64,000 bases of DNA from Corydoras sp. C115 (lineage: Eukaryota; Chordata; Actinopteri; Siluriformes; Callichthyidae), in assembly GCA_019802505.1 (NCBI GenBank), contig JAFMOC010000087.1, forward strand, positions 1,441,001 through 1,505,000, read 5' to 3'. This document shows positions 1 to 37,880 of the stretch, piece after piece. Each line of letters starts with the position of its first letter. Position 1 is the stretch's first letter. Under the pieces are notes generated by a model. The model did not search any database. It was not told the DNA's origin and worked only from the letters and a program-made list of their open reading frames with translations. The translations under genes were made by a program, and so were the position numbers.

Positions 1-524
1 TGCTCCTTCTTGGTCCTGCTGTCTGGTTCTCATTTGCCTCCTTCCTGGCTTTTTTCTGCCCTTACTCAATATTTGCTCAAATATTCCAATCCAGTTCGAG
101 ACAAGTAGGCCACCTCGGCTCGTTGGCTCGGTCCAGCGGCCGGTCAGCTCCTGTTGAGCAACAGCGCTGTTTGGATAACTCGATCTAGAGTAAATAGTAC
201 TCACTGGAACGGCAGAGTGAAGTAAGAGATCAATTTGGGTTCCACGACGAACAGCGAGGGATTATGAGTAAAATGCAAAAACGATCAGGTGCATGGATGA
301 GCATGGAGCTGCCTGCTGATGTTTTCACAAGTGTTTGCTTTCAATGAAATTCAATTCAAATTTATTTACACGGAACTTTTTACAAAACAGGGTTACAGCA
401 TCGCAAGGGCGGAACCACTAAAGAACGTCACGCCATCGAGGAAAAGAACTAACCTTGAGAGAATGAAGGTTCAATAAAGGATCTGATTCTCATTCCGTCT
501 TTTTATGATCAAAATATCTTTCAT
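1..524. other. No recognisable feature
   Basis: Unique-looking sequence downstream of the IRS gene; a terminal IRS exon or 3'UTR could lie here but none was recognised. Confidence 0.4.
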
Positions 525-536
525 AATATCACAAAA

Positions 537-830
537 GGCGGCACGGTGGCTTAGTGGTTAGCATGTTCTCCTCTCAGCATTAGGGATTCCCGGTTCGAAT
601 CCCCATCTGGGTAGAGTTTCCATGTTCTCCCCGTGTCTGCATGGGTTTCCTCCGGGTTCTCCGGTTTCCTCCCACAGTCCAAAAACATGGATCAAGTCAA
701 TTGAATTCTCAAAATCGGCACCCTGTCCTGGGTCTGTCTGCCCAGCGCCCGAGACGTTCTCCCCTGGATGGGCATGGGGAACCCCACTGCGACCCTAATA
801 GAGGACAAAGTGGAAGATAATGAATGAATG
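537..830 (+). mobile_element. DANA/V-SINE-like tRNA-derived SINE, complete
   Basis: Family reference copy. The head GGCGGCACGGTGGCTTAGTG has a tRNA A-box-like part, and GGTTCGAATCC is a B box for RNA polymerase III. The conserved body has TTCCTCCGGGTTCTCCGGTT, and the tail is AATG repeats. A 12-bp duplication AATATCACAAAA flanks it at 525-536 and 831-842. Confidence 0.92.
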
Positions 831-885
831 AATATCACAAAACATCTGCACATATGGTAAGGTCCACATTGTGGACTAACTATCC

Positions 886-1181
886 ATCCATTATCCATTA
901 TCTTCTGCTTTATCCTCTACTAGGGTCATGCGGGGGGGGTTCCCCATGCCCATCCAGGGGAGAACGTTTCGGGCGCTGGGCAGATACACCCAGGACAGGG
1001 CGGCCAACACACACGATGGGGCAATATATATGGGGCAATTTTTGGAGAATTCAATTGACCTTGAACCCGGAGGAAACCCACACGGACACGGGGAGAACAT
1101 GGAAACTCCACCCAGATTGGGATCCGAACCAGGAAACCCCAGCGCTGAGAGGAGAACGTGCTAACCACTAAGCCACCGTGC
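886..1181 (-). mobile_element. DANA-like SINE, near complete
   Basis: Tail ATCC repeats at the left, head CCACCGTGCC at the right. Confidence 0.85.
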
Positions 1182-1235
1182 CACCACTATCTGTTTATAT
1201 GAAATTAATTATTTCATATTTAATTTTGTAAGCGC

Positions 1236-1300
1236 AGGGCAACACGGTGGCGTAGCGGTCTGCACATCCACCGCTCAGCGCTGGGGATCCAGGTTCTGCA
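1236..1300 (+). mobile_element. DANA-like SINE, head fragment
   Basis: Only the tRNA-like head is present, with a damaged B box. Confidence 0.65.
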
Positions 1301-1410
1301 GGTAACCATGGCAGTACATAAATACTAAAGGACATACTACTTTAATGTGTTTGTGGTATGTATTGATGGCAAAGATGTTCAATACTTTAATTCACTGAAA
1401 TCCTTCTCTC

Positions 1411-1527
1411 ATCTCATCATCTTCAGTTTAACCTGGGCAGATACACCCAGGGCAGGGCATCAATCTATCCCTGCGCACATGGTCTTACACACATAGACCC
1501 TATATAGGGGTAATTGAAATGGGGCAA
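1411..1527 (-). mobile_element. DANA-like SINE, 3' half fragment
   Basis: Shares the CTGGGCAGATACACCCAGG block; head missing. Confidence 0.65.
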
Positions 1528-1541
1528 TTTAAAGCAATAAT

Positions 1542-1879
1542 TCATTCATTCATTATCTCCCGCTTTGTCCTCTATTAGGGTCGCGGTGGGGTTCCCCATG
1601 CCTATCCAGGGGAGAACGTCTCGGGCGCTGGGCAGATAGACCCAGGACAGGGCGCCAGTTCATCGCTGGGCACACACTCACTCTCACAGACACACTCTAT
1701 ATGGGGCAATTTTGAGAATTCAATTGACTTGATCCATGTTTTTGGACTGTGGGAGGAAACCAGAGGAAAACCACGCAGACACGGGGAGAACATGGAAACT
1801 CCACCCAGATGGGGATTCGAACCGGGAATCCCTAGCGCTGAGAGGCGAACGTGCTGACCACTAAGCCACCGTGCCGCCC
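1542..1879 (-). mobile_element. DANA-like SINE, complete with 14-bp target duplication
   Basis: TTTAAAGCAATAAT at 1528-1541 and 1880-1893. Confidence 0.92.
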
Positions 1880-1886
1880 TTTAAAG

Positions 1887-1887
1887 C

Positions 1888-1918
<31 letters not shown>

Positions 1919-2112
1919 TCAATTTATATAGCGCCTTTTAAGAACCCAAGGATGCTTCACAATCATGGACAATATTAATACAAATAGAAAAGTTTTTAGT
2001 TGAGACTTAAATGGAAACAAATCACAACAATCACGAAGAGTTTGTGGTGAAGAATTCCACAGGGTTGGAACATCAACACTCAACGATCTGCCACCCATCA
2101 TTTAAATCGAGG
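1887..2112 (-). mobile_element. LINE 3' end (L2/Rex1-like RT C-terminus) with AAT tail
   Basis: Minus-strand translation gives SVDVPTLWNSSPQTLRDCCD and FKSQLKTFLF, the typical C-terminal motif of fish L2/Rex-type reverse transcriptases. The 3' side runs into an AAT microsatellite at 1891-1917, as these LINE tails do. Confidence 0.7.
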
Positions 2113-2219
2113 GACTGTCAGAAGTCCAGTGTCAGCAGACTGGAGAGTGCGAGAGGAGACATATACACGAATAAGTTCCCTGAGAAAAGTAAGTACGTTT
2201 TCCTTAAAGTAGCCAATTC

Positions 2220-2276
2220 ACCTTGAATCCATGTTTTTGGACTGTGGGAGGAAACTGGAGAACCCGGAGAAAACCA
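2220..2276 (-). mobile_element. DANA-like SINE fragment
   Basis: Only the TTTTTGGACTGTGGGAGGAA segment. Confidence 0.6.
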
Positions 2277-2767
2277 AAACGATATAATTGCTTTATTTAA
2301 TATCATATAAAGTATTGTGTATGAATGATATATCCTTTACAATATATTCCTGGATTCTGGCTGAAAGCTTCACACTGAGAAGGTCTTTCACACTCCACTC
2401 TATAAACGTATATATAGAAACATAAAGACTAGGAAGATAAACAAAGCAGGCAGTTTGTGATAATATACAATTACATATGGCAATTTGGTCAGACTGCTAA
2501 ACATATCCTCCCCACACACGACGTTCTTCCTTCCTCCAACACATGTTCCTTTACTTAAAAGAGGAAAAAAAAAACACTTATGTTGTGTCTAAATAATTAT
2601 ATTCCCCACTGAGCCCTTTAGGATCGTCTAGCGTGTAATACTACTAAAAATACACGACTGTGGCCACTGAACCCGTCTGGAACCTTCTCCTCGTCTTCCC
2701 TCTAGTCTGATTTTACCTTGTACCTTGTACCTTAATGAGCTGATGCACAAATCTATTGCACCACGGT

Positions 2768-2793
2768 AAAAAAAAAAAAAAAAAAAAAAAAAA
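2768..2793. repeat. Poly(A) run
   Basis: Uninterrupted A run of about 26 bases. Confidence 0.9.
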
Positions 2794-3065
2794 GTGACCA
2801 GGCCGACACAGGATTGGTCTGGTGCTTGTCGTCCGGGACGGGGTGACGGAACGAGCCAGGGATTTAAAACTGCCAAACATCAGTGTATGCATTTTATTTA
2901 GTTACATAATCAGAGGACTGACGAGTCACAGAACAGAGTTTGTTATTAAGCAACGGCCATCTGCAGAATGCTGCTGTCCATCACTGACACAGAGAGGAGG
3001 GATGAATTCAACCTTTATTATTTACCTGATATCTGCACTTTATAATTTATATAACATTAGTATTG

Positions 3066-3413
3066 AATGGTGGCTTAGTGGTTGGCACGTTTGCCTCTCA
3101 GCACTAGGGATTCCCGGTTCGAATCCCCATCTGGGTGGAGTTTCCATGTTCTCCCCGTGTCTGCGTGGGTTTCCTCCGGGTTCTCCGGTTTCCTCCCACA
3201 GTCCAAAAACATGGATCAAGTCAATTGAATTCTCCAAATTGCCCCATATAGAGTGTGTCTGTGTGCGTGAGTGTGTGCTCAGCGATGGATTGGCACCCTG
3301 TCCTGGGTCTATCTGCCCATTGCCCGAGACGTTCTCCCCTGGATGGGCATGGGGAACCCCACCGCGACTCTAATAGAGGATAAAGCGGGAGATAATGAAT
3401 GAATTAATGCATG
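3066..3413 (+). mobile_element. DANA-like SINE, near complete
   Basis: Head, body and AATG tail present; a second copy begins 6 bases later. Confidence 0.88.
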
Positions 3414-3418
3414 AATGG

Positions 3419-3665
3419 GGCGGCACGGTGGCTTAATGGTTAGCATGTTCTCCTCTCAGCGCTAGAGATTCCCGGTTTGAATCCCAATCTGGGTGGAGTT
3501 TCCATGTTCTCCCCGTGTCCGTGTGGGTTTCCTCCGGGTTCTCCGGTTTCCTCCCGCAGTCCAAAAACATGGATCAAGGTCAATTGAATTCTCCAAATTG
3601 CCCCATATAGAGTGTGTTTGTGAGTGAGTGTGCTCAGTAATGTATTGGTATCTGCCCAGCACCAA
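3419..3665 (+). mobile_element. DANA-like SINE, 3' truncated
   Basis: Body breaks off after the CTGCCCAGCACC block. Confidence 0.82.
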
Positions 3666-3946
3666 TGGGAGCTGCATGTGGAACTTTTACGACAAATGAA
3701 TTTTTAAACTTTTAGATCACGATTAATTGCAAAAACAATTGATGGTCTCATCCCTAAAACAATTTAATTTTACACTTCTGAACATGGCATCGCTTTAAAA
3801 CTGCTTGTATTGAGCAATCACAAGATGAATACTGTTAATTACATCTTCAATAAATAAATATTTCATTCAATGTGTTTATTATCAGTCTACAATGTCCAAA
3901 GGTTTAGAGGTTTGACATTTTTAAAAATAATAACACAAAGAATATT

Positions 3947-4250
3947 CGGGCGGCACAGTGGCGTAGTGATTAATGTGTACATCTTTCAGTGCTGGAGATC
4001 AAGGTTCGAATCCCAATCTGGAATTTTCACATTCTCCCTGTTGCCATGTGGGTTTTCTTTTGGTTCTCCGGTTTCCTCCCACAGTTCAAAATCATGGATT
4101 TAAACTACTCTAAACTCCCCTATATAGTGTCTGAGTGAGTGAGTCTGCCCAGTGTTAGATCAGCGCCCTGTCCTGGGTGTATCTGCATGGCGCCGAAATG
4201 TTCTCCCCTGGATCCGTGACCCTCATAGAGGATTAAGCAGAAGATAATGA
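3947..4250 (+). mobile_element. DANA-like SINE, diverged
   Basis: Older copy with many substitutions but head, B box and tail recognisable. Confidence 0.78.
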
Positions 4251-4254
4251 GATG

Positions 4255-5195
4255 AAATTTATATTTTTGCATCTAATCATTTTCCAGAAACTGATCCTGA
4301 TGTTTGTTTTTATTGAATCAAAATGAAAAGCTTCGTTTTGTCAGACATTTGCTGAATAAATGAACGAAGGCAAACCATTTTCCATCCACAGAAGCAGACA
4401 TTCAGCAGTCGCAGTCACACACGGCCAGACAGCTAATTTAATACCAGGTGTAAAGCTTAGTGTAAACAAGCAAACTTTATAGTCTGCTTAATATGTTAAA
4501 ATGTTTGCCCTCCTCTCACACAAGCCTGTCCACACAAATTAGCCTTTGACCCTGCAGCTGTTGCAATAAAGCCTTCACATTTAAAAGCTTCGAACACTTT
4601 CTGAGAGCAAAAGAGATCAGCGTCTGAAGCACGATGGGTCCTGGATTTAATACTTTACTTAACTGAGGTTTATGATCTCTGGAAGTCCTCAGTACTTTGA
4701 AGCTATTAATGTGTATTACATTTTAATAGGATTCTTTCAAGTGAAGCTGGATTTCCACAACAGAATGTGAAAGCTGTGCTTATCTCACCTTTTGGACCGG
4801 ATTATAGCTTGTATATTTTTAAAAATGTTTAAAAGTGACCTCCGAGCATCCTGGATGCTATTTTTCAGAATTTGCGTGCTTTAGGGTTTTATACACACAG
4901 CATACGCGGTGAACACAACACGTCTGATAAAGACATTTCCGCCGGACAGAGGGATATACACTTCTACAGTTTCACTGAAAGGCATTTTAATGGCTTTTGA
5001 AGATGCAGATAATAAAAAAAAAGTTGTAGGCTGCTGTGAACTCTTCCATTTGGGAGACTCTGCTTAACTGAGAAAAATGTGCAGGACATTCAGCCTATCC
5101 CATCCAATGACATCGAGACCAGTTCACACTGTAGCAATAAACAGATGGTAATCCTATTTTACAAAGCCATATCAAGCTTGTGTGGCAAGTTATAC
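4255..5195. other. No recognisable feature
   Basis: AT-rich non-repetitive sequence in the IRS 3' flank or intron. The stretches 2290-3060, 5757-6297, 6730-7380, 8050-8440 and 8950-9780 are similar. Confidence 0.4.
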
Positions 5196-5198
5196 ATA

Positions 5199-5690
5199 CG
5201 GACTCACCGGCCATTTTATTAGGTACAGCTCATTGTTTCTCCACTTACCATATAGATGGACTTTGTAGTTCTACAGTAACATTCTGTAGTCCATCGGTTT
5301 CTCTACATACTTTGTCCGTCCCCTTTATTCTGTTCTCTGATGATCAGGACCCACAGAGCAGGTATTATTAGGGTGGTGGATGATGGTACGAGTGGATCAG
5401 ACACCTGTATGTTCTGATTGGTGTACTCCTGCAGCACTGCAGTGTCTGATCCACTCAAATCAGCACAAAAAAGACTAACACACCACCTGCATGTCAGCAT
5501 CACTGCAGTACTGGGAGCCATCCACCACCCTAATATCTTCATTGTGGGGCTCCTGATCCTCCGAAAACAAAAAAATGGCGCCTAAAAAAGTATGTAGAGA
5601 AACAAATGTATTACAGAATGTAATTGTAGAAACACAAAGACCATCTATATGATCAGTGGAACTGAACACATAGTTTAAAATGACCGTCGA
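5199..5690. mobile_element. Palindromic MITE with Tc1-like ends
   Basis: The left end ACTCACCGGCCATTTTATTA resembles ends of a known fish Tc1 family; the right end is a degenerate inverse. Interior arms are inverted: AGATGGACTTTG, CTACATACTTT and GAGTGGATCAGACA recur in reverse complement on the right. No transposase. Confidence 0.7.
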
Positions 5691-5699
5691 GTGTGTGTG

Positions 5700-5700
<1 letters not shown>

Positions 5701-5756
<56 letters not shown>
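5701..5756. repeat. (TA)n microsatellite
   Basis: About 28 dinucleotide units next to the Tc1-like MITE. Confidence 0.95.
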
Positions 5757-5758
<2 letters not shown>

Positions 5759-6297
5759 ATTAAATGTAATTATTGAAACAGTAACACAGAGTAAATGAAC
5801 TCAATGTCCAGGAGAGATGGTGTTGCACTGAATGACCTAAAGTTCTCTTTCACAAGGCCGCAGGACGCGAGACCATACATAAATTAGTCTGCCACAGGGA
5901 CACATAAATAAGCAAATGTAATCCCTTTCCCTCCCTCCTCAAGCTTCTCCTTATTACCCTCTCCTCACCCTCACATCATCATGTCCCCCGCTCGGGAAGG
6001 CTGAATATGGGTCCATTAGGACCAGAAGGCTGATTGGAAAAGTCCAGATTATCAAGATTGAACCCTAATTAAAGTCTTCTAAAATGGTCCCCGGTGTGGA
6101 ATAGGAAGAAAAGAGCCATCAAAAATAGTCCTGCAGAATTACAATATCAATTATTTAGGAACATTAACTTACTGTTTAACAACCTCAGACAGGTGCTTTA
6201 AAAAAGCCAAAGTGATCTTAATGGTACACGTCAAGTATGAGGTTATGTTGTTCAAGATTATGTTTGTTTATATTTATATATATATATATATATTTAA

Positions 6298-6636
6298 GGG
6301 TGGCACAGTGGCTTAGTGGTTAGCACGTTCGCATCTCAGCGTTAGGGATTCCCGGTTCAAATCCCCATCTGGGTGGAGTTTCCATGTTCTCCCCGTGTCC
6401 GTGTGGGTTTCCTCCGGGTTCTCCGGTTTCCTCCCACAGTCCAAAAACATAAATCAAGTCAATTGAATTCTCCAAATTGCCCCATATAGAGTGTGTTTGT
6501 ATGAGTGAGTGTGTGCCCAGTGATAGATTGGTGCCCTGTCCTGGGTGTATCTGCCCAGAGCCCGAAACGTTCTCCCCTGGATTGGCATGGGGAACACCCC
6601 CTCGGAAAAGCGGAATAAAGCGGAAGATAATGAATG

Positions 6637-6640
<4 letters not shown>
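6298..6640 (+). mobile_element. DANA-like SINE, near complete
   Basis: Its AATG tail passes into a long AT microsatellite; preceded by another short AT run. Confidence 0.88.

Positions 6641-6729
<89 letters not shown>
6638..6729. repeat. (AT)n microsatellite
   Basis: About 45 units directly after a SINE tail. Confidence 0.95.
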
Positions 6730-6732
<3 letters not shown>

Positions 6733-7384
6733 GCCACTGCCTAACAGATCTTCACACATCCTTACTGAGCTGGATCTAAATTCAGGAAACCTAAACAGTG
6801 GGAGAATGTTTACAGATAATAAAAAAACTGCCAGAAAACCACCTGCACCAGTGTCAGGGTCTCTTGCAAACCAAATGGTCTGTGTTTCTATGTCCACATC
6901 GCGCTGCCCGTTTAAATGCTTTTATATTGCAGTCTGTGAGCAATTACACAGTGGCTCTGTTTATGCTGTTTTGGCCAGGATTCCTGTAAGCTACACCCAA
7001 TAAAGATATAAATAATGGGAAATTATAGACAACCTCGTGGACTTTTACCGGCACCGTTTCCGCTTCACACCGATACGTCGGAACGATGAGGATTCTGGTG
7101 GATATCTGCAGCTCGTGGAAGCAAATCGTTCTCTTTCTTCGTGTTTTTGACTCCAGCTTGATTCAGCTGCAAGTCCTGCCCTGACTTCTGTAGATCTACT
7201 GTCTGTGTCCCACTCTGTCTCTCTGTGCTGATATTCACCCCCCCCCCCGTGCCAGTAGCAAAGAAAAGCAGTTCTGTTTCTAATGAGAAGACACACGTGG
7301 CAGCACTGCAGCACTGCTTCTGCCACGTGTGTGTTCTGTAGTAGGGTGGAGACAAGCCAGAACTTTACAGTGTCTCTACCACAG

Positions 7385-7386
<2 letters not shown>

Positions 7387-7416
<30 letters not shown>

Positions 7417-7418
7417 CA
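7387..7418. repeat. (GT)n microsatellite
   Basis: About 16 units. Confidence 0.9.
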
Positions 7419-7563
7419 TGTATGATTTAAAATCAAATGCCATAATTATTTTTAAAAAGATGAATAAAATTTGCCATTTATGAAAAATGTTCAGTGATGT
7501 ATCAGTAATGTTTTCACAATAAACTGTCCACACAAGAAATTAAACTCTGTAAAAAAAATTATC

Positions 7564-7886
7564 TGGTGGCGTAGTGTTTAGCATGTTCTCCTCTCAGCAC
7601 TAGGGATTCCTGGTTCGAATCCCAATCTGGGTGGAGTTTCCATGTTCTCCACGTGTCCCCACGTGGGTTCTCCGGTTTCCTCCCACAGTCCAAAAATATG
7701 GCTCAAGGTAAAGTTAATTCTCCAAATTGCCCCATATAGAGTGTGTTTGTGTGAATGAGTGAGAGTGTGCACAGCGATGGATTGGCACCCTGTCCTGGGT
7801 GTATCTGCCCAGCGCCCGAAACGTTCTCCCCTGGATGGGCATGGGGAACCCCCACCCATGACCCTACTAGAGGATAAAGCAGAAGT
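7564..7886 (+). mobile_element. DANA-like SINE
   Basis: Head and body present; the tail joins another repeat. Confidence 0.85.
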
Positions 7887-7892
7887 GAGCAC

Positions 7893-8048
7893 AAATGCCC
7901 GCTGCAGTGGGCAGCCCTGTACATGGCGCCGCGGGAGCAATTGGGGTTAGGTATCCCCAATTGCCCAACGGCACTTCAGCCATATACATGTTGGGACCAG
8001 GAATCGAATCAGGGACCTTCAGGTCGCAACGCTGGTTCCTCAGCCACA
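7893..8048 (-). mobile_element. Second tRNA-like SINE family (copy 1)
   Basis: In reverse the head reads GGTCCCTGATTCGATTCCTG, a B-box-like stretch, followed by a body shared with 8815-8945, 30505-30660, 43203-43272 and 53262-53512. Confidence 0.6.
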
Positions 8049-8440
8049 AAGCTAATACTTATCCTCCATATGCATTTTAAATAAACAAGACATCATTGTG
8101 AAATAAGTGTGGCTTCGTGAAAGTTTTGGACTGTTGGTTAAACCTTCTACTCTACATTACTCATTATAAAAAAAAAATAAAAATAAAAAGAATGGTTCGG
8201 TTTTGTCAATAAAAACAGTTATAAAAAGGCTCTAAAACACTGACATTTTTTTTCATGAAGTGACTCGTGTGTTCACTGATGATCTGAATGTTCAAGGAAT
8301 TAACGCTGGTACACTTCCATGAAGCATGCATACACATTTAATGAGCTGATAGAAGGAGATAATCAAAGGTTCTTATGGTTACAAAGAAATACTCTGTTGT
8401 TCACTGTAAAAGTCGGAGGAAACCAAAAAAGTGGGGGGTG

Positions 8441-8442
<2 letters not shown>

Positions 8443-8471
<29 letters not shown>
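8443..8471. repeat. (GT)n microsatellite
   Basis: About 14 units. Confidence 0.9.
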
Positions 8472-8473
<2 letters not shown>

Positions 8474-8571
8474 AATGAGCCCTCAGAAACGGCAACGACA
8501 GATAAGCCTTTAAGAAGCATAGAAAAGCTTTAATAAATGTTTCCTTATAATATTCTCAAATATATATATTT

Positions 8572-8817
8572 GCACTAGGGATTCGCGGTTCGAATCCCAA
8601 TCTGGGTGGAGTTTCCATGTTCTCCCCGTGTCCGTGTGGGTTTCCTCCGGGTTCTCCGGTTTCCTCCCACAAAACATGGATCAAGGTCAATTGAATTCTC
8701 CTAATTGCCCCATATGTGTCTGTGTGAGTGTGTGCCCAGCAATAGGTTGACGCCCTGTCCTGGGTGTATCTGCCCAGCGCCCAAACCGTTCTCCCCTGGA
8801 TGGGCATGGGGAACCCT
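8572..8817 (+). mobile_element. DANA-like SINE, missing head and tail
   Basis: Starts at the B box and ends at GGGCATGGGGAACCC. Confidence 0.8.
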
Positions 8818-8945
8818 AGTGGGCAGCACTGTTTCCAAAGTCCAGGTAGCAATTAGGGTTTAGGTGCACTACAGTCACAGTACTTGGTGGGAACGGGAAT
8901 TGAACCGGGGACCTTCAGGTCACAGGGCTGGTTCCTTAACCACTA
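8815..8945 (-). mobile_element. Second tRNA-like SINE family (copy 2)
   Basis: Shares the GGGACCTTCAGGTC block with the copy at 7.9 kb. As there, it directly follows a DANA-like SINE. Confidence 0.55.
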
Positions 8946-9784
8946 GGAAGGTTAGAGGTGTGTCCAAACTTTCGCCTGGTTCTGTATATTCGTCTAAAAT
9001 GTTTCTGCATGTTGTAGAACTGACTTTTCTTAAAGGGCGTAACCCAAACCCTGCAAACAGGCAGGAGAATCCAGTGCTGGCTGAAAGATGTTTCCATGAA
9101 GATGAAGGCTAAAATCTTTAAAAAAAAATGACACTGAGAATTTGGTTATTTTTCTTTCTATTACAAATAAAAGACAAAGCCTCGCGTATTCACACTGACT
9201 AAAATTGGCCGAATTTCCTTCATTTGCCGTCACCATCTGAACGTCTCACACATTGTCTCTCAACAGCTCTCACCCACTCGATTCTCCTCTGCACCCTTGG
9301 CTCAGTCTCTTCTTTTCATCTGCTCTAAACTGAAGCATGGCACACATCCAGTTCTCAGGCTGGCCAGAAACTTATTTCATCCATTTTCCCCAAAACATGA
9401 GTAAAGAGGGATGGAGGAAACCTGTATGTGCAAATATACACCACAGTGGTTCGTAAAATACGGTATGAACAAAAGGATCATTTATAATGTGGATGGGGGG
9501 GGGGGTCTGCACTGGGTCAATGCTGGCCCCTTTTTAACATTCACAGCCAATACACATTTTTTTCCCCAATGCACAATCACTTTGGCTGGCTTCTATGTAC
9601 AGCTCACATCTTTCCTCACTCCTGAAGGAAGAGCCAACATGCTTTTATACGGAAGCTGGATTTTACTAAACTAACGCAACCTTGGCCTTTATTAATATAA
9701 TGACAAATAAAATGATTTTCTAACTGAAGCTGCACAAAACCTGTTAGTAATACTGACCATTTATTCCGGTAAATATCATTTAAA

Positions 9785-10040
9785 GGTTCGAATCCTGATA
9801 TGGGGGGAGTTCTCCCCATGTCCACGTGGGCTTCCTGTGGGTTCTCCGGTTTCCTCCCACAGTCCAAATGGTTCTCCCACAAGGATTCAAAGTAATTTGG
9901 CTGCTCTAAATTGCCCCTATATAGTGTGTGTGTGTGTGTGTGTGTGTGAGCCCAGCAATAGACTGGCACCCTGTCCTGGTGTATCTGCCCAGCACCCAAA
10001 ACCTTCTCCCCTGGATGAGCATGGGGAACCCCCCTGCAAC
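9785..10040 (+). mobile_element. DANA-like SINE, head-truncated
   Basis: Starts at the B box; contains a GT run at 9927-9949. Confidence 0.78.
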
Positions 10041-10061
10041 CCTAGTCTCTAGTATAGGATT

Positions 10062-10165
10062 AGTATAGTGACAATTACAGACTGTAGTCCATCTGTCTTC
10101 TTGTTTTTGTTAGTCCCCTGTTGGTTCTCTGTTCTCTATAGCGCAGGACCATCACAGACAGGTAT
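10062..10165. mobile_element. Fragment of the same foldback MITE
   Basis: ACAGACTGTAGTCCATCTGT and CCCCTGTTGGTTCTCTGTTC match the copy at 30.2 kb. It lies in the intron after IRS exon 2. Confidence 0.55.
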
Positions 10166-10286
10166 CTGTGTTTTAATAGCCATAAAAATGATTGACAGCT
10201 GAATTGATTCAGACAGAGCATTATTAAAGAGTAAGTTGTAAAATGCAGTGGTATTTTCTCATAATTAAGGATAATGGTGCTCTTAC

Positions 10287-36350
<26,064 letters not shown>

Positions 36351-36645
36351 TGCGCTCTCAGCCCCGGGCTGTCCGCCGGCATCCACCCGCGCTCCGCCCG
36401 ACTTCCCCCGCCGCCTCTCGCCTCCGAGCTCACGGTGAAGTCGTGCACGCGTGGCCCGAGCTTCGGGCGACCTCCACAAACGACACGAGCGCAGTGGGAC
36501 GCGGGGAGGAAGCCCTGCTGCGTGGGGAAGGCTGGATGAAGCGCACGAGTGTACAGTAGGATACAGTGAGAACTCCCTCCCCGCCTTCACTGCTACCGTC
36601 CGACCTGTCACTCACCGTCCGTCCCTCCGCTTCTACAGCGGGCTG
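36351..36645 (-). promoter_or_regulatory. GC-rich 5' region of the IRS gene (probable CpG-island promoter and 5'UTR)
   Basis: This stretch and exon 1 are rich in G+C and CpG, unlike the AT-rich surroundings. No TATA box was recognised. Its upstream edge runs directly into a GT repeat. The start site cannot be placed from sequence alone. Confidence 0.5.
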
Positions 36646-36647
<2 letters not shown>

Positions 36648-36690
<43 letters not shown>

Positions 36691-37828
36691 ACTGTGTGCG
36701 TGAGTGAGTGTGTGTGTGCGCGGTTATGAGTGTGTATGTGTGTGTCTGTGCGTGTTTTTAAATGTGTGTGTGTTTGAGTGTGCGTGTTTGTGAATGTGTG
36801 TGTTTGTGTATGTGAATGTGTATGAATGAGTGTGTGTGTGCTTGTTAGTGTATGTGGGTGAGCGTGTGTGTTTGTGTGTGACTGAGTGTGTGTGTGTGTG
36901 TCTGTGCGTGTTTTTGAATGTGTGCGTGTTTGAGTGTGCGTCTTTGTGAATGTGTGTGTGTTTGTGTGTGTGAATGTGTGTGCTTGTTGATGTATGTGTG
37001 TGAGCGCGTGTGTGTGACTGAGTGTGTGTGTGTATGTAAATATGTGTGTTTGTCTCTGTGAATGTGTGTGTTTGTGTATGAATGTGTGTGTGTGTGTGCT
37101 TGTTGGTGTGAGTGTGTGTGACTGAGTGTGTTAGTGTGTGTGTGTGCGTGTTTCTGTGTGAATGAGTGTGTTTGTGTGAGTGTGTGCTTGTTGGTGTATG
37201 TGTGTGAGCGCGTGTGTGTTTGTGTGTGACTGAGTGTGTGTTTGTGTGTGTGTGTGAGTGTTTGTGTGTGAATGAGTGTGTTTGTGTATATGTGAGTGTG
37301 TGTGCTTGTTGGTATATGTGTGTGAGCGCGTGTGTGTTTGTGTGTGTGTGTGAGTGTTTGTGTGTGAATGAGTGTGTTTGTGTATATGTGAGTGTGTGTG
37401 CTTGTTGGTATATGTGTGTGTGAGTGTTTGTGTGTGAATGAGTGTGTTTGTGTATATGTGAGTGTGTGTGCTTGTTGGTATATGTGTGTGAGCGCGTGTG
37501 TGTTTGTGTGTGTGTGTGAGTGTTTGTGTGTGAATGAGTGTGTTTGTGTATATGTGAGTGTGTGTGCTTGTTGGTATATGTGTGTGTGAGTGTTTGTGTG
37601 TGAATGAGTGTGTTTGTGTATATGTGAGTGTGTGTGCTTGTTGGTATATGTGTGTGAGCGCGTGTGTGTGTTTTTGTGGGTGTTTGTGTGTGTGCTTGTT
37701 GGTGTATGCGTGTGTGAGTGTTTGTGTGTGAATGTGTGTAAGTGTTTGTGCGTTATTGTGTGCGCGTGCTTTTGTTTTTGCGTTTTTGTGCGTGCGTGTT
37801 TGTAAATGTGTGTGTTTGTGTTTGTAAA

Positions 37829-37862
<34 letters not shown>

Positions 37863-37880
37863 AGCGTGTGTGTGTGTGCG
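36648..37880. repeat. GT-rich tract with 166-bp higher-order repeat
   Basis: About 1.2 kb of TG-rich DNA. GCTTGTTGG starts at 37304, 37400, 37470, 37566 and 37636: spacings 96, 70, 96, 70, a 166-bp unit repeated. It begins about 300 bases upstream of the IRS start codon. Confidence 0.92.

Noticed and set aside
3040..3373. Recurrent frames of the type FPPGSPVSSHSPKTW across the window
   Set aside because: Translations of the DANA-like SINE body; they recur at every copy in both strands.
10075..10286. Continuation of the IRS frame after the exon 2 donor
   Set aside because: The added residues show no IRS similarity and come from a MITE fragment; the donor GTAAGA is strong.
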